A stretch of 64,000 nucleotides of DNA from Myrica gale (taxonomy: Eukaryota; Streptophyta; Magnoliopsida; Fagales; Myricaceae), in assembly GCA_963930655.1 (NCBI GenBank), contig OZ005609.1:12382501-12446500 (forward strand), given 5' to 3'. Within the stretch, counting starts at the first letter, position 1; each line of letters starts with the position of its first letter. The translations under genes were made by a program, and so were the position numbers. The notes under the pieces are model-generated. The model saw nothing but the letters and a program-made list of their open reading frames with translations, had not been told where the DNA came from and made no database searches. Shown piece by piece: positions 12,650-23,472 of the stretch.

Positions 12650-13559
12650 CTTTAAAAATATCACCAGTTAATGGTTCAAGATATCTAATAATGGATGGAG
12701 AATTAAAACCAACATAAATACCAAGTTTACGTTGAGAACTCATTTTAATGCGTTGCGTGGGTGAAATTGGAACATAGACAGCAGAACCAAAAATTCGAAG
12801 ATGAGAGATATTCGGAGGTTGACCAAAAGCAAGTTGAAAAAGAGAATATTTATGATAAGCAGTTGGTCTAATCCGTACCAGTGATGCAGCATGTAAAATA
12901 ACATGTCCTCAAGCAGAAATGAGTAATTTTGTTCTCATAAGCAAAGGTCGAGCAATTAACTGAAGTCTTTTTATGAAAGATTCAGCTAAACCATTTTGAG
13001 TATGAACATGAGGAACAGAATATTCAACATCAATTCCAACAGATACACAATAGTTATTAAAAACCTGAGATGAAAATTCTACAGCATTATCAAATCAACT
13101 GCTCTTAATAGGATGATCAGAAAATTGTGCTCTTAGTCTAATAATTTGAGCAAGAAGTCGAGCAAATGCAATATTTCGAGTAAAAAAAAGGCAAACATGT
13201 GACCATCTAGTAGATGCATCAATTAAAACCATGAAATATCTAAATGGTCCACACGCGGGATGAATTGGTCCACAAATATCTCCCTGAATTCTTTGTAAAA
13301 ATGATGGAGACTCAACAACTATCTTTGAGAGAAATGGTTTAATAATAAATTTTCCTTGAGAACATGAACTACAAGAATAATCACTTGGTAAAAGAATCTT
13401 TTGATTCTTTAAAGGATGTCCATGTGAATTCTCAATAATTCGACGTATCATTATAGATCCTGGATGTCCAAGTCGATCATGCCAAAGCATAAATGTTTTT
13501 GGATCAGAGCACTTCTGGTGCGCCTTGCATTTCTGGTGCATTAAAATATTTGATTCCAC
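12650..13559 (-). pseudogene. Integrase remnant of the copia element
   Basis: The GAG-pre-integrase motif (LWHDRLGHPGSIMIRRIIE), the CSSCSQGK zinc pair and the core start (QGDICGPIHPACGPFRYFMV) are visible. A run of Pro-Glu-rich repeats (SPEE, APEE, TPEE) lies between integrase and reverse transcriptase near 12100-12230. Confidence 0.82.
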
Positions 13560-13564
13560 TATTC

Positions 13565-15127
13565 TTATGGTCGTATAATATAATCCGAAAGAGAAAGCAG
13601 ACAGTTTTCCAGTATGAGCTTCTGGCCCAATACATTAGAGGTAATACAAAGAAATTCTTCACTACCTTCATTATTAGTTTCAATGTGATAACCATTGAGA
13701 CGTATATCCTTAAAACTAAGTAAATTTCTTCTAGATTTAGAAGAATATAATGCCTCGTCAATACACAAATTTGTTCCTCCAGAGAACATAATATTATAGA
13801 CTCTTCCAGAGCCTTCAATCAAATTTGCAGAACATAATATTGTGTTGACACATGCAATAGATAATGTTAAGTATTGAAAATACTTTTTCTCTTTCAAGAT
13901 TGTATGCGTTGTTTCGCTGTCTGCCAGACACAAATCATCACCGACCATCTTGGAGTGAATCAATGCATTAGATGAATCCATGTTGCTTCACATATAAAAT
14001 ATATATACATCACTAACACATAACAATATGAAAAGAAAACTATAACATTTTATTTCATCATGAAATGAATACATTAATTTATGATAACATTTCCATCACC
14101 AATCAAATGATCAATTTTTCCGGTAGGATCTTTAAAGAAATCTGAAACATCAAGATGAGTAACATCAATTCCGTCAAAACTATCATGAGAGTTATTATGA
14201 TTAACAAAATTTGTTTCTTTTCCTTTCCCATTCAGAGAGGCTTGGTATAGATCAATCAAGTTCTTTGACGTACGACAAGTACGAGACCAATTCTCATTCA
14301 TCCCACATCGATAGCATTTTTCTTCATAATTCTTTGATAGTTTATTCTGCAACCATTTGCCTTTTTCTCGTTTGGCATTTCTCCACTTCTGGTGGTTCGG
14401 TGTTGAAGAATTGTTATTCCACTTCTGGTGGTGTTGTTTCCCCTTTTATTCTATCCCCAACCACGACCACGACTGTAGTTCTTTTTCTGAAAAAAAGATG
14501 TCCCATTCACTTCAGGGAGTGAGACTTCATTCGCTTCAGGGAATGGTTGAGAACCAGTTGGTCAGGACTAATGATTTTTCATCAAAAGCTCATTATTTTG
14601 TTCAGCCACAAGAAGACAAGAAATTAGTTCAGAATATTCATAAACTTTCGCTCTCGATATTACTGCTGTAGGAGCATATTCGAGGCATGAAAAGTAGTGA
14701 ATGTTTTCTCCAACATGTCTTCTTCAATGACATTTTCTCCACGCAGGATTAACTGTGAAGTGATTTTGAACAAAGCAGAATTATAATCACAAACAGATTT
14801 AAAATCGTGCAACCTCATGTGCATCCAATTATATCGAGCTTTTGGGAGGATTACGGACTTCTGGTGCTCGTATCTCTCCTTTAAATTATTCCATAAAATA
14901 AAGGGATCTTTTACAGTAAGATATTCAGATTTCAATTCTTCATGGAGATGATGACGTAAGAAAATCATTGCTTTGGCGCGATCCTGCAGGGATGCATCAT
15001 TTTCCTCTCGAATAGTATTTCCAAGATTCTTAGCATCAAGATGAATTTCAGCATCAAAGACCCATGAAAGATAATTGTTGCCCGAAATATCAAGAGCTAC
15101 GAATTCAAGTTTTGCAAGATTCGACAT
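13565..15127 (-). pseudogene. gag and protease remnant of the copia element
   Basis: 14660-15127 encodes the copia gag (UBN2-type) start MSNLAKLEFVALDISGNNYL. A zinc-knuckle-like CYRCGMNENWSRTC lies near 14280-14330. The protease region is near 13565-13981 (LADSETTHTI in the active-site position). Confidence 0.8.
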
Positions 15128-15341
15128 GATCTATAACAAGCAACGGATGAATAAGTTTCTAATCCAATTACACAAAGCAGCAAAGAAGAAAATGTCAAAT
15201 CAAAAAAACTTACCACAAGCTTGTGAAAGGATATAAAAATATGCAACTTCGAATGAACTTTTTGCAACAAGAAAGTGCACGTCCTTCTCTTATAATTTCA
15301 AGTACTTCCTTCACGATCGGTAGAGCTTCGTGCTGATAACG

Positions 15342-15606
15342 TGTTGAAACTAAGGAACAATACGATCTAGAAAGCGTAACAAAGAGAGAAAGAAAGCAAT
15401 AGTTCTTCACGAACTATGATATATTCTAAATATTGTTGTGTCTACAATTCATCTCAATACTCATTTATATAGGCATAGAGAAGATACATAAAATTCAAAT
15501 GAATTCAAATGAAATTAAAAAGGTACATAATTATGAGAAAACTAACTATTGGTAAAAGGTGTAACGGGTGTAACGGTCATCATAATAACTCATAATTTTC
15601 ATAACA
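15342..15606 (-). repeat. 5' LTR of the copia element
   Basis: On the plus strand it reads TGTTGAAAC to ATAACA, 265 bp, with TG/CA ends. A TATA-like TATATAAATGAG (minus strand) is near 15465. The flanking CATTT after 15606 is the expected position of a target duplication whose partner is lost. Confidence 0.75.
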
Positions 15607-15840
15607 CATTTTAATCTTTAGAATTTAACACCTTCTACTTTTAAATATAAGAGAATTATTATTTTAAATTTTAATATTTCAAATTTTTTATTTTTAACAA
15701 AAGAATCCTTATGTCAGATTCCGTCTTTTTCTTAACAGAAACTCTGCCATACCAAGAAAATGTACAATGTGTCGTAACTATTAATCAACGTCACCTCACT
15801 TCTAATCTTTCTTCGAGTGATGCTGAAGAGTTGACTATAG
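15607..15840 (+). repeat. Dispersed repeat, partner inverted near 26050-26300
   Basis: This segment (from about TTTTAATCTTTAGAATTTAA to GATGCTGAAGAG) matches the reverse complement of about 26050-26300, with the same order of landmarks. It is part of an older repeat into which the copia element inserted. I cannot name its family. Confidence 0.65.
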
Positions 15841-16320
15841 CAACCCTCTTTACATGAGGTAGCGGCATAGTTCTTGAGGGAATAAAAAAGAAGCTAAAGT
15901 TGGCCCCCATGTTCCACAATCTGCAGACTGCGGCTTCTGAGCCGCACAATTGAAATGTCAATGCTAAAGAGATTAGCATGCAGGAAGGATGGCTCTGTAT
16001 AGAGCGCCGGTGCGAGGCCATCGTCGAAACAGTGTTTTGAATGCAAAATCCTGTAGAGTGAAGCTGCAGATTGTGGATAATAGTGCGAGCTCCAAATTGG
16101 TACGGACGACCCTGAGGAACAAAGAGAGGAGAAGTGGGTGTGCCACCTCGGAGGTTCTAGTGGGGAAAAAGGAGCCGGAGGAGGTGGCTAGCTGCGCGAT
16201 CGTCTTATGGTCTGCAAAGTAGGCGACAACGCAGAGGATATTGTCACTGAAGCTTGGTTATCAGGGCATCTTGAACACGTGGTCTGGTAAAGGCCTACTT
16301 TACATAGTGTGGGAGCACCT
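15841..16320. other. Unassigned sequence left of the chromovirus
   Basis: About 480 bp with a higher GC content than its surroundings. A 77-codon open frame at 15989-16222 (MALYRAPVRGHRRNSVLNAK...) has no homology that I recognise. The sequence ends at the chromovirus target duplication CACCT. Confidence 0.5.
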
Positions 16321-17470
16321 TGTTAGGGTCCCCGGTCAAGGACTCCACAACAATCACCAGCTCCTCCACGCGATCCGCTCCAACACCGTAATCGATCCTC
16401 CCGAACCGTTCCTATTAACACACGAGCGAAGAATTTAGGATCAAAACACTCAACAAATGAATAATACCTCTCTTATTGCGAAGAACGTGGTCTTAGGATT
16501 ATTAGTCCTTCGAACCACAAGAACACAAGAACAATCGTACAAGGGTTATTAGCCCAAGCACGCCCAACTTAAGAGGTTATTAGCCCCCAAGTCTACTGGC
16601 ATAAACGTGCCTATGCCTGGCCACTCTCAGAAAAGCTCTCTAGCTCTCACTACTCAACTCTATGACTGAATGAATTCTAAGGCTCCTGAGGAGTGCTTAT
16701 ATAGGCCTTCTCAGGAGCTTACAAAACCCTAATCAAATCAAATCAAATCAATCTAAATCAAATCTTCAAGATTCTAAGGAAATAATTCCAAGAATCAAGG
16801 AGATTTGATGATACATTCCTAAAACATCAAAACTCAAAAAGGAAAGATAATCTTCTAGAAACATCTAATTCTAGAAGATAAGATTTATTGAATCACTACC
16901 ATAATCAAGGGCAATCTCTGCAGATGTTGATCTCGCCGCCGTCCGCCGCCCTACACGGTGGAGCCGCCGCCATGCTCCTCCTTGGGTGGTGATGCTCTTC
17001 CGACTCCCAAGGTCATGCTCGTCACTTCCTCTCCGGTCACCGCTAAGGGTGGTGGTGCTCCGCCGCCGGCGGTGGCTGCTGTGGTTAGCCACTCTTGGCC
17101 CTCTGCTACTGCTTGGCTTGGCTGGGGGCCAGGGCTCTGCTGTGGTGCTAAGTCATGGCAAGGCCATGTGGTGGTCATGAGCTTGACATGGCATGTCTGC
17201 GGCTGGCTGACTTGCTTGCTGGGCGTGGGCATTGCTGGGCTGCCATGGCTTGTCAGTGGTGCCGGTGTGTCTTGCTCGCGCGCGCGCATGCTGATGCCAT
17301 GACTTGTCTGTGGTGCCTCGGCTGCGCGCGCTGTGGGTGTGTCATGTGCTCCTGCCGCGCGCGCTGTGGGGGTGTCAAAGGCGCCCATGGGTGTCATTGG
17401 CGCCGCATCTCGCGTGCTATCCTCCTCCTCGCAGTCGTTCAGTCCAAGGTCTTCCCTGGGGACCCTTTCA
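16321..17470 (-). repeat. 3' LTR of the chromovirus
   Basis: On the plus strand it reads TGTTAGGGTCC to GACCCTTTCA. It contains a TATA-like tract near 16690 and a GC-rich part at 16930-17450, which is an open minus-strand frame continuous with integrase. Confidence 0.95.
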
Positions 17471-18987
17471 TTCCCCCTTCCATTAAGTGTACCCTTGTCC
17501 TCAAGGGTAAATTGTGGGAACCTTGAGGCTATCTCATCATAGTCCTCCCAAGTTGCTTCCTCTCTGGGTCGCCCACTCCACTGCACCAACACTCTCCAAA
17601 TCTTCCTCCTAAACCTTCCCCTTGGCACCATCTTGTACTCAAGGCCTATGGCGGGTTGTAGAAGCATTCTTCCTTCCTCATCGAAGGAAGGAAATTCCTC
17701 CACGATCAAACTGGGATCTCCAACCCGCCTCTTGAGTAGAGACACATGAAATACTAGGTGAAGTCTTGAGGTTGGTGGCAATTCCAACCGATATGCAACG
17801 ATCCCGACACGGGCAGCCACTTTGAAAGGCCCATAGTATCTCTTCTCCAACTTGTAGCTCACATTTCTCTTCATTGTCTTTTGCCCATATGGTTGGAGCT
17901 TCAAGTATACGAAGTCCCCGGGCTCAAACAACTCAAGTCTCCTTCTTCTGTCATACTGCTTCTTCATACTAGGTTGGGCTTTCTTGAGTTCCCTCTTCAC
18001 CTTGGCTAGGATCTCATCCCTTGTGAGTAAGGCTTCCTCCACTTCGGCATTCTTGGCCGTACCCTTCTCATAAGTTACCAAGGTAGGAGGCTTCCTCCCA
18101 TACACCACCTCAAATGGGCTAAGTGTGGTAGATGAATGGTACGTGGTGTTGTACCAATATTCTGCCCATGACATATACTCCATCCACCTTGCTTGCTCAT
18201 CATGGCAATAACACCGCAAGTATTGTTCCAGCATACGGTTGACCACCTCTGTTTGGCTATCGGTCTGCGGGTGATATGAAGAACTTGTCTTCATCTTGCT
18301 TCCTTGAAGTGAGAACACTTCCTTCCAAAAGGAGCTCATGAACACCCGATCCCGGCCCGTCACTATGGTTCTAGGGAAACCATGGAGCTTCACCACATTA
18401 TCCACAAATGCCTTCGCCACACTCTTCATTGTAAATGGATGTTTAAGGGGTATGAAGTGAGCATACTTACTTAAGCGATCCACCACCAACAAGATCACTT
18501 CAAACCCTTGACTCGTGGGCAAGCCTTCCACGAAGTCCATGGACAAGTCTTCCCATATAGCTTCCGGTATGGGCAAGGGTTGCAATAGGCCCGTGGGGGC
18601 TCTTGTGTCATGCTTGGCCTTTTGACACACGTCACATTCAGCCATCCACTTCTTTACACTTCTCTTGAGGCCCTCCCAATAAAAGAAATGCTTGACCCTT
18701 ATGTAGGTCCTGAGCCATCCTGAGTGACCACCTTCCCTACTATGGTGGAAGTGAGTAAGGATCTCCTTCCTTAAGTTGGGCACGTCTGACACATAGATGT
18801 AGGACTTATAGTAGATAAGTTCATCCCGCAATTTGAATCTGATCACCCCATCACATGGGCTCTCAAGCTTCTCAATGATCTCTTGAGACCTTGCATCCAA
18901 CTCCACGGCCTCTCTAAGCTTGTCCCATATTCGCCACTCAGTTCCACTCAAGGCACTAAGTTCGGTCTCATCTTCGTAAAGAGTCAC
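16951..18987 (-). pseudogene. Integrase-chromodomain block of the chromovirus, reading into its 3' LTR
   Basis: The block carries the HHCC region (HFHHSREGGHSGW ... CDVCQKAK), the core (DFVEGLP, HPQTDSQTEVVN) and GPFKVAARVGIVAYRLELPP. Then comes a chromodomain-like IWRVLVQWSGRPREEATWED. After the chromodomain the frame continues through a Thr/Ala/Pro-rich tail with repeats (DTPTARAAGAH, DTPTARAAEAP) that lies within the 3' LTR for about 520 bp. The element as a whole is broken. Confidence 0.88.
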
Positions 18988-20579
18988 ATCATTGGACTTC
19001 CTTCCTTCCTTGATAAGGCATCAGCCACCTTATTCTCCTTGCCGGGTTGATACACGATGTCATATTCAAATCTCAGCAGCTTCACAAGGAACTTCTGCTG
19101 CTCCGGCGTCACTATCTTTTGTTCCAGCAAGTGTCTCAACGCTTGCTGATCGGTCACGATGGTGAACTTTCTCCCCAAGAGGTAAGGTCTCCATACCTTC
19201 ACCGCATGCACCACCGCCAACATTTCCCTTGCATAAGTGCTCCATGCCTTTTTCATTGGCCCTAAGGCCTTTGAGATATATGCAATGGGCCTCCTTTCTT
19301 GTGCTAGTACCGCCCCAATCCCTTCAGCACTTGCATCAGTATAGACTTCAAATGGTTTCTTGAAGTCAGGCAAGGCCAAGACGGGTGTCTTGGTCATGGC
19401 TCTCTTCAAGTCTTCAAAGGCCCTCCTTCCTTCTTCGGTCCATTCAAAGCCCTCATTCTTCAACATCGACGTAAGTGGCTTGGCTATCAATCCATAGCCT
19501 TGCATGAACCGTCGATAATAACCCGTCAATCCAAGGAATCCTCGCAAGGCTGACACATCCTTGGGTAAAGGCCAATCCATCATTGCTTCCACCTTCCGTT
19601 GGTCCACCTTCACTCCTTGGCCCGAGGTGATATAGCCAAGATACTCTAACTCTTCTTGCATGAAGGCACATTTGGATGCCTTGATGAAGAAGTTGTGCTC
19701 CTTCAAGATCACCAACAGACGCTCCAACTGCTCCAAGTGTTCCTCCACACTCTTCGAATACACCAAGATGTCGTCGAAGAATACCAATTCGAACTTCCTT
19801 AAGAACGGCTTGAATATGACATTCATAGCCGCTTGGAAGGTTGACGGGGCATTGCATAGCCCAAAAGATATCACTAGGTACTCATAGTGGCCGGAGTGAG
19901 TCCTAAATGCTGTTTTGTGGGTGTCTTCCTCCTTCATCCGGATTTGATGGTATCCGACCCGCAAATCTAGCTTGGTGAACACATGAGCTCCATGTAACTC
20001 ATCAAGCATCTCATCCACAGTAGGAATAGGAAATCTATCCCTCATCATTGCTTCATTCAAGGCCCGATAGTCGGTGCAAAAGCGCCAACTTCCATCCTTC
20101 TTCCTCACAAGTAACACCGGCGATGAAAAGGGGTTGGTGCTTGGTCGAATCAAGCCACTAGCCAACATCTCCTCTACTTGTCTTTCAATCTCACCCTTCT
20201 GAAAGTGAGCATACCGGTATGGTAGCACATTCACCGGTTTACTAGCATCCTTCAACACGATGCGGTGATCGAACTCCCTTCTTGGAGGCAACGAGGTAGG
20301 CACCTCCAATACTGGCTTGTGTCTTTCCAAAACCGCCCTCACACCTTGGGGCAGCTCCCCACTTTCATCACCATGCAATCCCACCTTAGAAATAATGCGG
20401 GAGTTGATGAAGTTATGGGTAGACCCACTATCCACCAACAAGGTTACTTCATGCTTCCCGACCCAAGCCATGAGTCTCATGGTTGAGGGCTTTTGCCTCC
20501 TCACTTTCCCCTTCACTAGAGGACTCTTCATGCCCGTGCTGCTCTTCACTAGACTCCCCCGTATGCTCCTCATCTTCAT
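18984..20579 (-). pseudogene. Protease-RT-RNase H block of the chromovirus
   Basis: Protease motif LLVDSGSTHNFI, RT motifs VFTKLDLRVGYHQI, FGLCNAPSTFQ and FFDDILVYS, RNase H motifs VYTDASAEGIGAVL and GKENKVADALSRK. Confidence 0.88.
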
Positions 20580-22118
20580 CGATCATGAACATCACCTTGG
20601 CGGCTTTCTTGCATTGATGGTCGCGGCTCCACTTCTCACCACACTTGAAACATAAGCCCTTCTTGATATACTCATCCAACTCCTCACGGGTCAGCTTCTT
20701 GACTTCCTTTCCTTTGCTCCTTGAATCTCCCATAGCCGCCTCCTTTCCCTTCCAAGATCCCGTGGAGTACAAGGGTTTAGGAGCCTTGTTAGCCACTTGG
20801 TCTTTGGTGTGTCTCTTCTCAAAGTGGTGGCTTTCTTCAAGAATCTCTGCCATCCCCATCGCCTCTTGTAGCCTTGTGGGTTGCTTCAACTTGAGCTCCT
20901 TGGCAATCCATGGCTTCAGCCCATCCACAAAGGTACCAACAAGCGCCTCCTCGGACCAACCCCTCACCAAGGTTTGGAGTTGACAGAACTCCTCCTCGTA
21001 GGCATGCACCTTGCCTTCTTGCTTTAGCTTGGCCAGTTTTCCATGATGGTTGATAATGGGCGAGGGCCCAAATTGCATCAACAGCTCTCTCTCAAATGCC
21101 GTCCACCCGAGCCTTCTTCCTTCCTTCTCGTACTGGGCCCGAATCCATCTCCACCATTTGCTTGCCTTTCCATCAAGGAAGAAACAAGTTGTTGCCACTC
21201 TTTCCTCCCTTGGGACTTCATACACATGGAAATAATGGTCCGCCTTGTAGAGCCACTCATGAGGGTCACCACCATTGAACTTGGGAAAATAATCTTCGGT
21301 CTCCTTGGTCCTTGGTTGTTAAACCGATTCCCTTCATCATCTTCATAGTCACCTCCACGGTATTGTGGCCTTCTTGGTCCTCGGTTGTTAAACCGATTTC
21401 CATCATCGATCTCATAGTCACCTCCGCAGTAATGGGGCCTTCGAGGTCCTCGGTGGTTAAACCGATTTCCCCCATCATCATCATCATGGTAGTCGTGGCC
21501 TCTTTGTGGTATGCCATGTCTTCTAGCATCTCCATGGACTTGGTCATAGGGCACCTCCTCCCTATACCGACTCCCACCAACTTCTTCTTCAGTCCTTGCA
21601 TCGTCATCAGTATCATGGTTGGGCTATTTCTCACGCAGCCACCTCTCCACTACCTCCCGCTCATTCTCCACTCTTCCACCGAATCTAAGTGCTGGTCGTT
21701 GCCTTGGTTCTCCTCTTGTAGACTCCGTCATGTGAGTTCTTCTTCCATCAAAGGTCTGCTCCTCTTCCACGCTTGGGGGTGGTATGCGGTTGCCCCCATT
21801 TGGTTCTCCTCCAAGTCTTGCCAAGATTGCTTGCAAGTCTTGCCTCATGTCTTCCACCGCCTTCATGTTCTCCTCCGTAGCATTAGTTACTGAAGTGATG
21901 GCCCCTTGCATGTCAGCCATGGAAGTCGTAGTCTCCACCATCTTCTCCTTCATCCAACGAGATGTCAGCTCCAAAGCTTCAAAACGGTCCTTGTTGGATG
22001 GAAATGAACTCGAGGCGGCCTCCATTGGAACTCTTGGCTGCAACAAGTCCAACCGTGGGTTCTCTCCCAAAGGAAGATCGAACCCCTTACTTACCAAGAA
22101 CGTCTCAAGAACAAACAC
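20449..22118 (-). pseudogene. gag region of the chromovirus
   Basis: The gag region includes a retrotransposon-gag core (TTCFFLDGKASKWWRWIRAQ, LKQEGKVHAYEEEFCQL), a CCHC knuckle CFKCGEKWSRDHQC and acidic stretches. An Arg/Asp/Gly-rich segment near 21300-21480 is built of a tandem unit of about 60 bp (NRFNNRGPRRPQYRGGDYED). Confidence 0.82.
21295..21480. repeat. In-gag tandem repeat of about 60 bp, three copies
   Basis: The phrase CTTGGTCCTTGGTTGTTAAA and close variants recur near 21304, 21372 and 21441, each followed by CCGATT and a run of ATC-rich sequence. Confidence 0.75.
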
Positions 22119-22282
22119 TTTCCGACCTTGGGTTCTCTCAAAATTGAAGATCGAACCCCTCCACAGATTATAATATCAACACAATACAAACAACTTTCTT
22201 CTACAAAAATCTTGGTAACAAGAATCAAAGTAAGGTTTGCTCGTGTTTACCTCGCTTGAAGTGAAGAAATCTTCAAGCAACT

Positions 22283-22304
22283 CCTCTCAATGAAAGCACC
22301 AATT
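22283..22304 (-). other. Primer binding site region of the chromovirus
   Basis: Minus-strand TTGGTGCTTTCATTGAGAGG directly follows the 5' LTR end. I take it as the primer site by position and cannot assign the tRNA with confidence. Confidence 0.6.
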
Positions 22305-23454
22305 TGTTAGGGTCCTCGGTCAAGGACTCCACAACAATCACCAGCTCCTCCACGCGATCCGCTCCAACACCGTAATCGATCCTCCCGAACCGTTCCTATT
22401 AACACACGAGCGAAGAATTTAGGATCAAAACACTCAACAAATGAATAATACCTCTCTTATTGCGAAGAACGTGGTCTTAGGATTATTAGTCCTTCGAACC
22501 ACAAGAACACAAGAACAATCGTACAAGGGTTATTAGCCCAAGCACGCCCAACTTAAGAGGTTATTAGCCCCCAAGTCTACTGGCATAAACGTGCCTATGC
22601 CTGGCCACTCTCAGAAAAGCTCTCTAGCTCTCACTACTCAACTCTATGACTGAATGAATTCTAAGGCTCCTGAGGAGTGCTTATATAGGCCTTCTCAGGA
22701 GCTTACAAAACCCTAATCAAATCAAATCAAATCAATCTAAATCAAATCTTCAAGATTCTAAGGAAATAATTCCAAGAATCAAGGAGATTTGATGATACAT
22801 TCCTAAAACATCAAAACTCAAAAAGGAAAGATAATCTTCTAGAAACATCTAATTCTAGAAGATAAGATTTATTGAATCACTACCATAATCAAGGGCAATC
22901 TCTGCAGATGTTGATCTCGCCGCCGTCCGCCGCCCTACACGGTGGAGCCGCCGCCATGCTCCTCCTTGGGTGGTGATTCTCTTCCGACTCCCAAGGTCAT
23001 GCTCGTCACTTCCCCTCTGGTCACCGCTAAGGGTGGTGGTGCTCCGCCGCCGGCGGTGGCTGCTGTGGTTAGCCACTCTTGGCCCTCTGCTACTGTTTGG
23101 CTTGGCTGGGGGCCAGGGCTCTGCTGTGGTGCTAAGTCATGGCAAGGCCATGTGGTGGTCATGAGCTTGACATGGTATGTCTGCGGCTGGCTGACTTGCT
23201 TGCTGGGCGTGGGCATTGCTGGGCTGCCATGGCTTGTCAGTGGTGCCGGTGTGTCTTGCTCGCGCGCGCGCATGCTGATGCCATGACTTGTCTGTGGTGC
23301 CTCGGCTGCGCGCGCTGTGGGTGTGTCATGTGCTCCTGCCGCGCGCGCTGTGGGGGTGTCAAAGGCGCCCATGGGTGTCATTGGCGCCGCATCTCGCGTG
23401 CTATCCTCCTCCTCGCAGTCGTTCAGTCCAAGGTCTTCCCTGGGGACCCTTTCA
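22305..23454 (-). repeat. 5' LTR of the chromovirus
   Basis: 1150 bp, the same length as the left LTR and differing at six positions by eye. The GC-rich open frame found in the left LTR is also open here (about 22935-23381, minus). Confidence 0.95.
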
Positions 23455-23472
23455 CACCTACCGAAGACTCAG

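Larger units (their letters stand above)
10615..15606 (-). mobile_element. Ty1/copia retrotransposon, 3'-truncated and decayed
   Basis: On the minus strand the order is LTR, gag, protease, integrase, reverse transcriptase, RNase H, which is the copia order. The 5' LTR (15342-15606) is followed by ACGTTATCAGCACG, a junction common in plant copia elements. The recognisable region ends near 10615 inside RNase H (YEDNAACITQ), and no 3' LTR is found. The element is heavily broken, with about ten or more interruptions, and looks old. With one LTR only, it cannot be dated by LTR divergence. Confidence 0.88.
16321..23454 (-). mobile_element. Ty3/gypsy chromovirus with both LTRs, young
   Basis: Two 1150-bp LTRs (16321-17470, 22305-23454) enclose a minus-strand gag-protease-RT-RNase H-integrase-chromodomain order. 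The perfect 5-bp target duplication CACCT flanks it (16316-16320, 23455-23459). A primer-site-like TTGGTGCTTTCATTGAGAGG (minus strand) abuts the right LTR, and a purine tract abuts the left LTR. By eye the LTRs differ at six positions of 1150 (about 0.5%), so insertion was about 0.2 million years ago at an assumed 1.3e-8 per site per year. The outline looks whole, but the coding region is broken at a few places. Its exact chromovirus clade is uncertain. Confidence 0.95.

Noticed and set aside
16958-17526. Several plus-strand GC-rich frames in the chromovirus LTRs
   Set aside because: Antisense to the minus-strand tail of the element; Cys/Trp/Leu-rich compositional frames duplicated in both LTRs.
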